The translations under genes were made by a program, and so were the position numbers. From Elmis aenea (taxonomy: Eukaryota; Arthropoda; Insecta; Coleoptera; Elmidae), in NCBI GenBank assembly GCA_947652605.1, contig OX393578.1:34291470-34355469 (forward strand): 64,000 nucleotides of DNA. The letters are read 5' to 3'. The notes under the pieces are model-generated. The model had not been told where the DNA came from. It saw only the letters and a list, made by a program, of their open reading frames with translations, and did not search any database. Below are positions 12,476 to 25,178 of the stretch, one piece after another. How positions within the stretch are numbered: position 1 is the first letter of the stretch; each line of letters begins with the position of its first letter.

Positions 12476-12844
12476 CAGTGATTCTCAACCTTTGGGGCGC
12501 GGCCCCCAAGGGGGCGCGAAGAAAAGTAGAACTCGAGAGTAAAACTATTTATTAAATCAACAAAAAAACTATAACATAAAACACATACCGAAAATGACCG
12601 CAGTCACACAGATGATAGGTTATTAGTAAGCCTAATAACTAGTGTTCCGGATTTCAAAGTATTTTTAAGTTTACGTTAGCAAACAAACTAAAAATACATA
12701 TTTTAAAAATGATACGCTCAGTCAAAGGACGGCCAAGAAATAAAAACAAATAGCATCCCGATAAAAGAATTGGAATAGGGGCGTAATAAAATTTGATATA
12801 GAAAAGGGGGTCACGAATATAAAAAGGTTGAGAGACAGACACTG
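12476..12844. mobile_element. hAT-type MITE, CAGTGATTCTCAACC ends
   Basis: Left end CAGTGATTCTCAACCTTTGG; right end in complement starts CAGTGTCTGTCTCTCAACC. GC-rich subterminal blocks (GGGGCGCGG). I see no matching 8-bp flanks, so the call rests on the ends. Confidence 0.6.
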
Positions 12845-14602
12845 ACGTACGAAAACAGATTTAACAACACCCCAGATTTTGTTTTTAAGCTAAATCTCAG
12901 AAACTGACATAAACGTTTCATTAAGAAATTTATTTTTCCAAATTTTGGATCGATAATGTTCCCCAATTTGTACACCCTGTACATTTGTACATTTAGGTAA
13001 ACAAAATTGATAATCATTGTATGCATCAATAAATTTGTCAATATTTTTGTGTTATAAACATCCAAGAAATAAAACTAAGCACTCTGAGTCAATTTTAACA
13101 ATGCCGTCCGATGAATGCCTTTGCCAAACCAACAAATACCAAATTTTTAATTTCTAATGTTGATAATAAGTAAGTTAGGGCAAAAATTTAACATTCATGT
13201 TTTTCAGATTTTTAGGATATTTCAGGAACTCGGTATAAAATTTACATTTTCAGTTTAGATTCTAATTGGACAGGTAAAAACAACATCCTTTGTTAATTTA
13301 TAATTTAACTATCACTCTATCTCTAATGGTAAATAATTTACAAAAAAAGAAGCAATTTTTTTATGTTTATCGGGTGTCGGCTACGCTGATATGGCCAGTT
13401 GCATCTGCATATGTATTTACAGAGTAATAATATACTTACATCTTTAAGATATTTTTTTTTGCGTTAATTAAAAAAAATAAAAAATAAAATACAAAAAGCA
13501 TTAATTTGTATAATAATAAAAGTGTAAAATTAAACAAAAAAGATGACCAAAATAATTTATTTTAAATATATTAACGTTATTTGTTTTAATCACCCTTCAA
13601 CTATATTTAAAATTTGAAAAAAAGATATTTTAAAATATAATTAAGTCGGCTTATCTATTTTTCTAATGACGCTCTCCAGAAGCGACAGGAAATGCTACTA
13701 ATAATTCAATTAAAATTTACTTATACATTTTGATACACAATGTTATCGTGAACCTATATTTCCTCACGAATTAGTTGTTCATACTGTTGCGCCCAAATCA
13801 ACAGGTTTTCAATTTCGTCCTTTTTCATCTCAGGACATAACAGATTTACGTGAACTATGCGTTTTCTCTAAAAACTAGATATAGTTATGTCACGAGACAA
13901 AGACAATCGTTTATAACGTAGAAATGTTATCCCAACTCAAAACATAATTAATTTAGGGATTTTGTTTTTGCTTTCGGGACTGCGGTAGGTTAGCAATGGT
14001 AGTTCGCTAAAATTCAGCGAACGCTTAAATCTAGAAAGTAGGACTACAACAACTGCAAACAAAGCAGGAGGGTTTAGAACTTAAACACTGGGGATTTAAG
14101 TGCCGGAAGACTAATTTATAACATATGCTACCACAATTTTAAATTATAAAGGCTGAATTAAGGACCGCATAACATGAAGCATAAAGGTTTATCATATTTT
14201 ACACCAAATGTCACAGTCAAACACAGAACCATATCAAATATATTACATAACATTTTTTTAACTTATTTTAATAAACTGATACATTTTCAATTGTTTGTCT
14301 ATATGACAGTGTGAAATTCTGTAGAGGATTTTTTAAATAAAATACCACCATGGCATTATGAAATTTATGGTTTACATACAAAATTATTTTTCAAAATGAT
14401 ATTAAGTGGCTTTCTTCGTGACTTGCAAAGTCGGTACAAAAAAAATTTTAGATTCACATATTTTTTATCGGATGTTTGACAATTACTGTTAGATATGTAT
14501 ATAACTCCGTTCAGAATTTTTCATAAACCAAGGAATAAAAGATTAACAAACAAATAATATTAATTTTTAATTACAAAATAAAATTTAACGTTAGTTTTTA
14601 TA
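12845..14602. other. No gene seen
   Basis: A CACCCTGTA end at about 12971-12980 (TACACCCTGTA) without an assigned partner. The remainder is AT-rich. Confidence 0.45.
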
Positions 14603-15449
14603 CAAGGTGTTCCAGCCAAGACGAATTATTCGATAGCCCTGTTATTAGTAATAATATTAAAAAAAGTTAAATATAAAAGTTGTTTATAATCATTTACCTA
14701 CTACATAACTTAAAATTTTCAACTTTACACCGCATAAATGGCAGCAAATAACACCAGAATGCTGTGTATCTACAAATATGGATTTTTAGTGGGATAATAG
14801 TGGAAATTGTGCCGATTAACTGTTCTGGTTGACAGTTCATACAAATTGTTTTGAATTTTCAAAGGCTACTACCGATATATTAGGTAAAATATTAGCAAAT
14901 AATCATAAGAAACGAAATAACTTCAAAATTATTATATTTAGACATAAAACATGCTTAATAACTTTAAAAGATAATTAAATTTTCTACAAGAAAATGTAAA
15001 AATATATAGTCTTCCATTAAAAAAAAGATTTATATGCTTTTAAAGTTTAGCGAAATGGACCGCGTATATTATTTTAAAAGTTTAACCAGTCAAAAATCAC
15101 TATGACACTATTGTCTAATACATATAAATATTTTTATAAAAGTCTGCATCTGTCAAAATTTTCAAAAAAACGTTAATAACTCAAAAACGGTTCATTTTAG
15201 ACATAAACAACCTATAATATTTTTGAAAGAGAATTTAATTTTACATCCAAAAATTACAAAATATACAGGGTGTTCCATATAAAAAAACAATGTTTGGTAT
15301 CAGAGCGCAAAAACAAAACACTGTGTATAGTTAAAAATTAATTTAGATTATGTAGTAAATGATTACAAACAACTTTTATATTTAACTTTTTTTAATATTA
15401 TTACTAATAACAGAGCTATCGAATAATTCGTCTTGGCTGGGACACCCTG
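14603..15449. mobile_element. TA-flanked foldback element with internal dispersed repeat
   Basis: Starts CAAGGTGTTCCAGCCAAGAC and ends GTCTTGGCTGGGACACCCTG, flanked by TA. Arms of about 105 bp. The interior (about 15000-15340) is shared with 6930-7402 and 33283-33555. Confidence 0.87.
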
Positions 15450-16613
15450 TATATCATTTGTGTAATTATAAGTCGAGCTGCAGCAACAAATAATCACAAA
15501 ACCAATCACTAGTCTTAAATTTAAGTGTACATACAGTGCAACGGAACCTCTGTATACGTCAAATTCAATATTCATCATATTTTTACGGCAAAAAATGCTC
15601 CATCATTCGTCCAAAATACAATATTCGTTACGAGAATTTTAAAACACAGACAGAAATCGCTGAATCGAGTGCTAGTGAATCATCGGGGAAAAAATGATAT
15701 CGATCACCAAAATTTGAGTTAACTGAGCTCCCACCGTCATCACTCCTCAGTAAAGGTAAATTTTGGGCTATTTCTTTATTATTTATGTATCAAATTCGAG
15801 GCTGGGAATGAATTGTTCCAATTTTAGTTAATTCCTATGAAAAAAATTAATTGTATATTCGTCGTATACTTTGAAGCGTAATGTGTTATACGAGTAGTTT
15901 CTTCTTACAGAATGCCAACTTTTATTGTTTGAGAGGTCAACTGGGAATTTGATTCTTGAGAAAGGCACACGGCATAATTTGAAATATAATCTCTCATTGC
16001 CCCAGAGCTCAAACTCTTTCCATCAGCAGAATGAGATACAAGTTTTGCTGGACCACGATTTGTTGCAGACTACATTGTCTCTAAACTAGGAAGTTAACTT
16101 TGTCTAAATATAACAACCTGAGCGCGAAAGTAATATTCCCTCCTCAGTAAATTGAATTTGGGAATCGAGTTTTCCTTATTTAATTCGAGCTTCCAGAAAC
16201 ACATGTCAATCTGGAAATGACACAACGAACTAAATATACGATTTTATTTTCACGGCCTCGTTCTAGTTGCTTTTCGCGTGTAAATACAACGTATTTTAAA
16301 AAAGATACATTTCTTAAATAAAAATATTAGCATCACACATTAATATAATTAGTATATTAGTAATAAGTATTTCTATTAATATAAGCATCAATCAATCAAG
16401 AATTAATTTAAAACGCTCATAAAATAAGTATTCTTCTTGGTGTTCCTTATCAACCTTGTAGTGTCGAAATCTATGTGAAGTAGAAACTCTTACAAAATGA
16501 TTATTTTTTAATAAAGTAATAACGGAAACGTTTATCTACAAACACTTGGCGTTAATACAATTAACAGTTAGTAAATTAAGTAATCATTTAATTGTAATTA
16601 GTACATAAAACAG
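15450..16613. other. Repeat-poor, less AT-rich island
   Basis: Sequence between about 15480 and 16270 is more complex than its surroundings and shares no repeat with the rest of the window. A donor-like AAAG|GTAAAT lies at about 15755. The 65-codon frame at 15525-15722 has no known motif. It may hold an untranslated exon or an enhancer; this is inference. Confidence 0.3.
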
Positions 16614-16680
16614 CAGGGCCGGCGCAAGGGTATCTGGCGCCCCTAAACAAAGAAAATTTGGGCACCCCTATACATTATCT
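16614..16680 (+). mobile_element. Solo hAT-type end
   Basis: CAGGGCCGGCGCAAGGGTAT followed by GGCGCCCC and GGGCACCCC. No right end; it runs into a single arm of a foldback family. Confidence 0.55.
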
Positions 16681-16689
16681 AATTGTGAT

Positions 16690-17300
16690 TCATAAATATT
16701 GCGAAAAACTTCGGGAGGCAATTGGTTATTAAAAATTAAGGTAGACTTTTATATAATATTTTTCCTAAAACGTATTCTCACGGATTTACACCCCCATAAA
16801 GGAACGGTAAAAGTCGAAGTCGGTTTACATTTTATTTCTCAAATTTGGATAAATGTACGAGAATGACATTTGGTAGATGTTTTTTACTTATTAAAAGGTT
16901 TTCCACAGTAATATTCAGTAATTTCACAGTAATATTTTCAATGATCTTTCACCTTTACAAGGGGCTGAAATAAGCGACCCCTCTTGTTTTTTTTATCACA
17001 TTTTTTTGAAAGGTAGAACTGTTGCAATTTAAAAATTGGTTTTAAAAGTTTGATTTATTTAGAACCTTTCTTAATCGTTTAATTTTTGCCGTAAAACCTA
17101 CAGTTTTTGATTAAAAAATAAAAGAAGTGAACATGCCTCATCAAATCTTCTAAAATAAAATGATTTATTTTGGTGGTCAGTGGTTACCATGGTTTGTACA
17201 TACTGAGTAAAAGTGACAGGGTTTTTCGTGCACCAAATGGTGGTGTATGATTTTGCGGAAACGATTAAGCAATGAAAAATGTTTCTAAATAAATCATTTT
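16690..17300 (+). mobile_element. Single-arm copy of the 48.46-kb foldback family
   Basis: Matches the left arm of 48462-49512 in order: AAATATTGCGAAAAA, ACACCC..TAAAGGA, TTTATTTCTCAAATTTGGAT, TTAAAAGGTTTTCCA, TTACCATGGTTTGT. The mirror arm is missing and the copy has diverged. Confidence 0.78.
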
Positions 17301-17309
17301 ACTATCTCC

Positions 17310-17900
17310 AGTCTTGACTATCGGTAATATAACAGATACCCCCCCACCAGTCCTTTGGAATATCTTTTTCCTGCAACATTTCACGTAAAGCGCCATCATT
17401 CGTAATATACTTTAGTCCCATATAAATATATACAAGTGATAAAAAATTAATCACTTAAACTGTAAATGTAACGATTATGTATTTTACAACCCACAAAAGT
17501 CCCCACTTGTAAAGACATGAATAAATTTTTTTTACAAGGAATTTGCTTTTCGAACGAGTTTTTCAAGGTAAAATCAACAAATTTGCAAAATTCTACATTA
17601 CCGAAGTTTTCGTAGCATAAAACTTGTGCTACCCTGCAACTCATTAAAAAACCATGTCCCAGTGGTCCTTAGAGAATTTAACGAATAAATTTGCAATCGT
17701 TAAAAGGGCCAAAGGCCTGTGGAACTCCAAGCGTTCGTGCACGTCTAAACTTTTAGAAATCGGATAAAAAATGTGTTTTTTTGTAGTTCCATTAACGAGC
17801 AGAATTCCCGCCAGACCACCTGTCAATTCTTGTTGCATTTTAATTCGGAAGCTTGGAGATTAAATTGCGGAAACAGTTCTTCATTAAAAGTTCTAAATCC
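17310..17900 (-). pseudogene. Unrecognised coding-like fragment, broken
   Basis: Minus-strand frames read protein-like segments in order: EELFPQFNLQASELKCNKN, then (shifted, from the ATG at 17838) GGLAGILLVNGTTKKHIFYP, KSLDVHERLEFHRPLALLTI and FSKDHWDMVF, then after a stop ENFGNVEFCKFVDFTLKNSF and MSLQVGTFVGCKIHN. After another stop comes GALREMLQEKDIPKDWWGG. Composition and alternating charge look like real protein with at least three breaks. I recognise no family. A foldback-family arm ends at about 17300, so the fragment may be cut there. It could be a host pseudogene, part of a larger transposon, or an endogenised gene. Confidence 0.35.
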
Positions 17901-19477
17901 TTGGAGAATAACTATTAAAACTTATTTTTGTTATTAAAATATTGTATTTCATTAATCCTTAGATTTTCATTAAACGTCCAGAGGTCTACATTTTGCATTA
18001 CTTCTTTTTACATTCTGGATAGAACTTGTTTTTCATGAAAATGATTTTATAGAAAAAAATATTTGCTATTAACACGTTATTTGAAACTTTCCAACGATTT
18101 ATAATATCACTGTAATCAAAATTTGTAGTACGTTGTCCTAGTACAAATATTTAATATGGTACGCCTAAAAGTTAGAAAGATTATGAACTTCAAAAATGTA
18201 ATTAGTTCAACAAAATAAAAAGTTCGTCCTTAAATAGCTTTTGACCAATCTGGCTAGGATAATTCTTTTGGTGTTTACTTCAGTGTCCAATCAAGTAGGT
18301 TTGTTCAATTCAAACGACTTTGTCGCTCTTAAGGCTTAAAACTAAATAACCCTGCCTAAGTAAACAATTTAACAATTACTAATTCCTTTAAAGTGTTTGG
18401 TTAGTTCAAGTTATTTATGTTTATACAGGGTTTTGAAAAAAGGTCGAGAATTTTAATGGTATACAAGGTGGTGAATTTTCCAATGCCCACCATTGGTATC
18501 TTGGAAACGGTAAAAGATACGAGTTCAGTTAAATTAAAGAAAGGTGCACATTTTAATGGCGATTGAGAAACTGAAAAAAAAATCTGGATATTTTGATTGT
18601 TTGATTTTGGAAAAAAAAATGTTTCGTACCATTGACGCTTTTTTAATCAAACTTGGTAACTTTATGTTTTTGGTTTGGGTTGAATGAGGTCGACAGAAAA
18701 TTTCTAAGCCTACTAGATTTCAAGCTGCGATAGTCAACTTTTTTATTCCCAACAGCCGCCATATTGAATTTTTGCACCATTAGGCAGACAAAAAAAATTA
18801 GCTTTTCAGATTGATAACCATAACTTTTTCTGGCAAAACACTTCTAAAAAGATATTTATTTGCGAATTATTCATTATTCGTACAAGTACAAATGCCTTTA
18901 TAATTCAAATCTTTTTTTTTCAGACTGTACATTTAACGAGAATTGTCAATGATCTTATTCTGTTTTTCTTCAGTTTCAATTTATGAACAGTTTTAGCCAT
19001 AAGTAAACAGTTTATAAGTAGATAGAATTTGAATAAAACCAGAATAATATAAGTGATTTCCAATAAAAAAATATATAAACAACTAGTCATAACTTGACAT
19101 AACTTGACATAACTTCTGTGTGTTTGGCTGTTACTTTGTAAATTCACTGAAGTGATATTGCACATTGAGTGGGATATAAAATGTGAGATGACGTCAAGGA
19201 ATTCGTCGGTCGTGCGAGAAATAACCGGTGTCTCATAAATGTCGAGAAACTTTTAAGTTGAACCCCTTCGAGACCGCCGAAATTCCCTGAACAACTTTCC
19301 CATCAAAACATATTTTGGTCATCAAGTCTTGACCACCGTTCGAATAACGTCTAATTGGTAATGATTTATAAAATAACTTTTGAATTATTTCAAACACAAC
19401 TGCGCTTAAAAAAGTTATCTAGGCACAATTAAAAAAAGTCCTAGAAGCAGTGTATATTTTGTAAGGCTATACATATG
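17901..19477. other. No gene seen
   Basis: An isolated CAGGGTTTTGAAAAAAGGTC end at about 18426 and a GGTAAAAGATAC segment related to 55830. Nothing else is assigned. Confidence 0.45.
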
Positions 19478-19479
19478 TA

Positions 19480-20870
19480 CAGTGATATCAAAAATTATCT
19501 TGGTCAAGTTTGCTCATGGATTAGAAAATAATTGTCGAAGCTAGTATCGTACATTTATGTCAATTATTTTTTGATTGTCAAAATTTGTAAAGCAGTTCTG
19601 GTAAAGTTTTCTTTCTATTGTAATCTTAAGCAGTTTTGAATCATTTTAATGATGGGTTTCACCACAGAGCACAAAATTTACATGATTGAAGCCTATTTTC
19701 GAACAGGTGTGCTAGTTAATGGACTTTGGAAATTCAGTCAGCGTTTATGATTGGAGGTTTTCGGTTGCTCTTCCAAGGCTTAGCAGTAATGCCGAAGGAT
19801 GTTTATGCATGTCTTTCAAATTATGCTGGAGTGTTTCGCGAAACTGGCTCCGTGACTCATAAAAAAGGTACTGGTAGGCCAACCGTTCGTACAGAAGAAG
19901 TTGTTAATGACGTTCGTCAACGTCTGGAACATGATCTTACAAAACCTTTGAAACGCCCCTCTCAAGAAATTGGATTTTCTTATGGAACATGTCGAACGAT
20001 TATTAAGAAGGACTTGGTCATGCAATCATATCAAGCCCTTTTGCCTACAAATTACCCTAGATGTCTTGCGTATTGCCAGTGGTTTGTCAATAATTTAATG
20101 AATGACAACCTGCTAAGCTTAACTTTTTTTTCGGGGTACGTCAATTCTCAAAATATGCGGTTATGGAGCACTGACTGATAATCCGCATATTTTTGTTGAA
20201 TCTCCACTACATGCTCAGAAAATTGGTGTTTGGGTGGCAGTTTCTCGCAGAAGAACTGGGCTGGTTTTTTTAAATTTTACGTTTAATGCTGAGGTACAGA
20301 AACAACATTTTGGCTAAATTTGTTCAACAACTACACGATGATGAACTTCAGCATGGCTATTTTTAGCAGGATGGTGCAACAGCACTTACGACTCGAGAAA
20401 CTATAGCTTTTCGTTTGCATAAACAAATTTTCTCCGATGTCACCTTGTTTGGCCATTATGGACTATTTTGTGTTCCTTTACCTAAAAAATAGGGTTTTCA
20501 GAACTCCTGTAGCTAGTTTGTAACAAAGATCTGTTAAAGAATATAACGCCAGTAATGCTGCAAAATGCTCTTGATAGCATAAGGAGGCGCGTTAACTTGC
20601 GCATTGAACAAGACGGGGGACAATTTTAATAGTTTTTTTTTGTTTGTTATAAAAATGATAATAATCTTTTATTTTAATTTTCAAAGTTGTAGTTTATTAT
20701 TATTTTATCTCTAGAATTAATAACACGTTTGCACATTATTGCAGATAATGTCATTGTGGGACGTAACTAGACAAACTTTGACAAAATGATTACAAAATAA
20801 CGATATAAGCTCAGACGGCACTTTTCCGTTCAATTACCACCTGTGACCAAGATAATTTTTGATATCACGG
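19480..20870 (+). mobile_element. Tc1/mariner-type element with intact ends
   Basis: Both ends carry the same terminal inverted repeat of about 27 bp, reading C-A/C-GTGATATCAAAAATTATC inward and continuing TTGGTCA. TA flanks both ends (19478-19479 and 20871-20872), the expected target duplication. The 1.39-kb length is normal for this superfamily. The transposase inside is broken, so the element is dead, but the ends look usable by a related enzyme. Confidence 0.88.
19649..20629 (+). pseudogene. Decayed transposase, DUF4817/DDE_3 type
   Basis: The ATG pair at 19649 opens a frame reading TTEHKIYMIEAYFRTG, the N-terminal helix-turn-helix of insect DUF4817-type transposases. Shifted frames then give VFRETGSVTHKKGTGRPTVR, SYGTCRTIIKKDL, NSQNMRLWSTD, NPHIFVE and HAQKIGVWVAVSRRR. 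The C-terminal tail RRRVNLRIEQDGGQF ends at the TAA. Between LSLTFFS and GYVNSQN the usual acidic SDEA motif with the first catalytic Asp is absent, probably deleted. There are several frameshifts and at least one stop (after WSTD), so no active enzyme is made. The gene sits between the two terminal repeats in the expected orientation. Confidence 0.82.
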
Positions 20871-21131
20871 TACTAGGATATAAATAATAACGCAAAACAT
20901 TTTTACTTTTGCCATACGTCGTATGAGTGTATGCGCCAGACATTATAATAATTTGACATTACAAATCGTCTGCGTTTATTAGATTTTTCAAATAATAACT
21001 AATGTACGTACAAGGTTTTTTTACATTGATATAAAATTATTGAAACATTGTAATAATAGAAATGTAGTCAATATAGTAAATTCCTATCAAATGTTTTTTA
21101 AAAATATTTTTCATTACAGAATTATAAAACA

Positions 21132-21363
21132 CTAGCTGATTTACCCGGCGTTGCAGGGGTGATTACAATTCTCTTTTATCACAGACTACTCGCGCTCCCG
21201 CTCGGCGGACGTTCCCGGACGTTCCCGGCCGTTCTCTAAACTATATTTAATCCGTTGGGTCCTAAATAGTAACTGTGCAAAATTTGGTCCCGATCGGTTA
21301 ACGGACCTGGGATTCTATAGCGAACAAACAAACAAGCTCTTTTATATAGGTAGGTATAATAGA
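21132..21363 (-). mobile_element. Second non-autonomous Helitron, reverse orientation
   Basis: Read on the minus strand it starts TCTATTATACCTACCTATAT, continues AAAAGAGCTTGTTTG, and ends CGCCGGGTAAATCAGCTAG. It lies between A and T. Start, end and insertion site match the element at 62697, and the 3' end shares the CCGGGT..CTAG form. A GC-rich stretch with repeated GGACGTTCCC lies near the 3' end. Confidence 0.82.
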
Positions 21364-22469
21364 TTAAAACTTTTAAAAGTTAATATTTGTCGCAAACGGC
21401 TCCTACAATTTTAAAAATGTTTAAATTTTTTTTTTAAAATGATTTATGTATCTGATTTTTCTTAATAAAATGCCGTTTGTTTAATCTCTATGCCGTTGCC
21501 AACTAGTGCACGGTTTTCAAATGTATTGACTTGTTTCTCAAACTTGTCGGTTATATATCCGGACAGTTTTACTAACGACATTCTGCCAGGACGTTCGTTA
21601 TCGTTACTCCCACGCACCCAGGGGTATCGAACTCTGTACTGAAATACTGATCTAAATGTTAACAGTTCTAATATTATCCTTCACAGATGATTTCTCCAAG
21701 GATTACGTCGATGAAATCAAAACTTTTCCAGGGATATTTGCGGCAGTCGTGAGAAAGAAAAACAAGAGGTGACTGAAGTTTATAGGTAATATTTGAAGAA
21801 GAAAATGTAAAAACACTCACGTAGTAAAATTTTAATTTGCCGATTAGGATGATCTATTAGATATTGTCAACACCTTTATTATATTAATATTTTGCAGGAT
21901 ATCTTACAATGTGTTCACAGAGATATTTTGATTTAATAATTCAATCTAATTTTCTAATCTTAATAATGTATGTTGAAAAGTGATATGTTTGCGCCTAACG
22001 TTATTTTATAGTTTTAAATTGTGTGAATTACGTTAAGGCAAACGCGTTGTAAGATATAAAATGATTGTGTATGAAGTCATTAATAAATTATGATTAACAC
22101 GAATCCGTGTATTTACAGTTTTCATTCAAATAATAATAGTAAGTATAAATATCGGTATAAAATGCAGGTATTTTTTTTGGTTCTAAAAGTTTTATACTTA
22201 ACTATATTTTAGTGTTTGTTATATTCAAGTACTCCTAGAATACCTTGAGTTAATTTTAAAAACCGCAAATTCCAGGCTTATTACAAAGTTAGAAAATTGC
22301 GGTTAATTAATTAAAAGTTTTAAGTGGCATAAAAGATGACTTTTTAAAATAAAAGTTAGTGGAGTTTTTAAATTAACTACTAAACGGTTAAATTTTCTGT
22401 CTTATTGTTTTACATTAAATTATAAGAAGAAGAAATTATAAGATGAATTATCAAGAGAGGAACTGCCGA
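21364..22469. other. No gene seen
   Basis: AT-rich sequence after the Helitron; no motif or repeat pair recognised. Confidence 0.45.
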
Positions 22470-22607
22470 AATAGTATATTATATACCAAGGTAGAGAAGT
22501 CAACTATTATAGCCTGAGGGCTCAGATTAGATCACGAGGCGCGAAGCGCCGAGGGATCTAAGGGCCCGAAGGCTATAAGACTTCTCTACCGTGGTGTATA
22601 TACTATT
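22470..22607. mobile_element. Short palindromic MITE
   Basis: ATAGTATATTATATACCAAG and GGTAGAGAAGTC pair with GACTTCTCTACC and GTGGTGTATATACTAT. The centre has GAGGCGCGAAGCGCCGAGG. It is followed at 22604-22622 by a segment (TTTTTTCACTACTAGTAA) repeated inverted at 23147-23166. Confidence 0.87.
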
Positions 22608-23166
22608 TTTTTCACTACTAGTAAGACAAACCCATTTATGTTATGTACGCACATTCTAACCTAAAATATAAAAAGTTAAGTACCCATCTATTCTATAGAA
22701 ATATTGAATCTGCGTGTTACTCGTCTTGCTAAATCACTATTGTTATTAAAAAACATTGTTTTTAAGCGATGGTTTCATCTAAAATACTGACATTATTAAA
22801 ACTTTTCTTTTTTACGTTGTGTCAATCGACGGTGTGGATATTGACAACCGTCATTTATTTCGGCGCGAAAGTCGTGTTATTTAAATACACCAAAGTTTTT
22901 AAAATTAAATTAATTTATTTAAACAACGTTTTAAATGCTAAAATACCAATAAAGAGAATTTCTTTATCATACTAAATCGTCCTATAATTTTTTTTTCTTT
23001 AAAACTACAACAGCATTATCAAAAAATATAAATTTGTTCATTATTCACCAGTGGTTAATAATGAAAAATTGTTTACCTGTAACCATGCATAGGTAGAGAA
23101 ATTGAATTTCACGGCATTCTAATATACGTCATAATGCTACGCTATATTACTAGTAGTGAAAAAAAA
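22604..23166. repeat. Inverted repeat pair spanning 560 bp
   Basis: TTTTTTCACTACTAGTAA and its complement bracket AT-rich sequence. The 68-codon hydrophobic frame at 22769-22975 lies inside; it has no recognisable family and I do not call it a gene. Confidence 0.65.
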
Positions 23167-25030
23167 TATTTTTGGCGTCGAGATTTCCTCTGACGTTAAA
23201 AGTTTGAATGTCACTGGTCAAGTGTTCGAAGTATTCTTGTCACTAATAATTAGACCTTGGAACATTCAACAATAAATTGACTAATAAGTAATAACTACGA
23301 TATACCATGTTTCATTTCTTAAAACAGATCGCCCCTTTGATATTTACAATTACATTTTGATTTTGCAATCGAAAGCGCAGTTTCATTCAATAAATCAATG
23401 ATTTATTGAATGATATGCCGTAGTCAAGACAGCCAACAATGTGGGGTTTTTTATTTTATTTCAAAAATCGACGTACACGCCGAAATATACTGTAGCCAAA
23501 GAAATTGACTGTAAAGTTTTGATAAATTGTCGCCAATATTAACTGTAAACAGTGGTTGAGATAGGAAAAGAGGAAGTAACCCGACATTAAAATAATAACG
23601 AGAAGCATTTGCTTAACTTGCAGTCTACTATCGGTTAACAAAATCAACCTTAAGTTGATTGCTTATGTTTAGCAAGTAAATATCTGATAAGGTAAAACAA
23701 TAGACATATCTTTACCTTGCGTTCTAATTTTTTTACATAAAAAATTATGAGTGATGGTATTTAGATTTGACGATGTTTTTACTTTTAATATGCGTTATTA
23801 TTACTCCATAAAAACCAATTGCAACGCGTTTAAATCGTCAACAAACGAGACTAGAAGTTTTCAGCCTATACAATAAACAAAAACTGTACTGTAAGCAATT
23901 ATTATTGTTTTCTAGCAGTTAGCCCATCCTAGGACGGGATTGTCAAGTATGACATAAGTCAACCCGCGTTACAGATTACTATAATAACATTACAGATTAC
24001 TATAATAAAATAACCTCATGATGATTGTCAAGTATGACATAAGTCAACCCGTTCATGCGTTATAGAGTCAGTCAGTCACAAATAGATAGATAGAGAGACA
24101 GATAGATAGATAGAGAGAGAGAGACAGAGTCAGGCTGGACTTTTATATATATATTTATTATGTCTGTAATTTTTTTTGGAATAAACAAGTTTTAACAGTT
24201 GTGTAAATAATAATAAAACCATTATCAGTTTTACTGGGTAAATTATATATTTTTGTGTGTTTTTAATAGTTATCTACGTTACAAGACCGGAAAGTGGCAC
24301 ATTACTGGACGAGTGACAGTTTTGGGACGAGCCGTAGGCCAGTACTGAAAGCATAGGAGTCCAGTAAATACACTTTACGAGTGTGTTACGTACAATATTT
24401 TTCATGCGTCCGTCACTGACAAAATCACTTTCGTCGCCATCCATAATTAAACAATAACTTAACAAACTACAGGTGAAAACTCGCTTGGTGGTATAATGAC
24501 GTATGTTTGACAGCGCAAATCAACAAAACAACTCATCACCATGGCAACCATCACTTTACTGGACTAGTCCAGTAAAGATGTATTTTCCAGCCTAAAAATT
24601 GATCGGTAATAACAGATATTCTGGCCGGACGCAGAAAAAAATGTGTTTGTTAAGTTTAATTACAAAGTCATGCCCCAAAGATAATAAATAATGTGGTCCT
24701 ATAATGCTCTTCGCAGCAAAAATAGAACATGAATTAATTGATACCATACTCACATGAGGCAACTTTCAACTTGGTTTAACCGAACAAAGTTACAGCAGGG
24801 ATCCCGTCGTGGTATTAAATTGTTTTAAAACCGCAAAATAAATAGCTAAACTAATTACGATTACCAGAATTATGAACAAACCGCGGAATCTATATTAAGT
24901 AACTATGTTAACAATTAATTAAAGTAAGGACGACAGTTTTCTTTGCTAAAAAGGCTTAAAAGTTTACTGCTAAACTAAATACGAGTTCAAAGAATGTTGA
25001 ATGTTGAATGTTTTATATAATTAAAGCATA
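23167..25030. other. Mostly empty; microsatellite and a TTACTGGAC palindrome
   Basis: TTTACTGGACTAGTCCAGTAAA at about 24552-24575 is palindromic and is echoed by ATTACTGGACGAG (24301) and GAGTCCAGTAAA (24358). Otherwise unassigned apart from the microsatellite. Confidence 0.45.
24023..24130 (+). repeat. GATA/GA microsatellite and local duplication
   Basis: GATTGTCAAGTATGACATAA at 23938 recurs at 24023, and CATTACAGATTACTATAATA is doubled between them. Then come (GATA)n and (GA)n at 24082-24126. Confidence 0.87.
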
Positions 25031-25178
25031 AAATAGTACATTACAAGATTACAACACTAGTGTCATAAGGCGACCTTTTGGCGCACGAGTCCAAGTTTTT
25101 CAAAGGCAAAAGCCTTATGACACGTGTCTTTTATAACATTTTTTCTATTTTGCGGTTTTTATGACTTTTAAAATAAAA

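Noticed and set aside
22769..22975. 68-codon hydrophobic frame
   Set aside because: Short, AT-driven, with no family; it lies between inverted repeats.
24082..24126. GATA/GA repeat as a regulatory element
   Set aside because: An ordinary microsatellite; no evidence of function.
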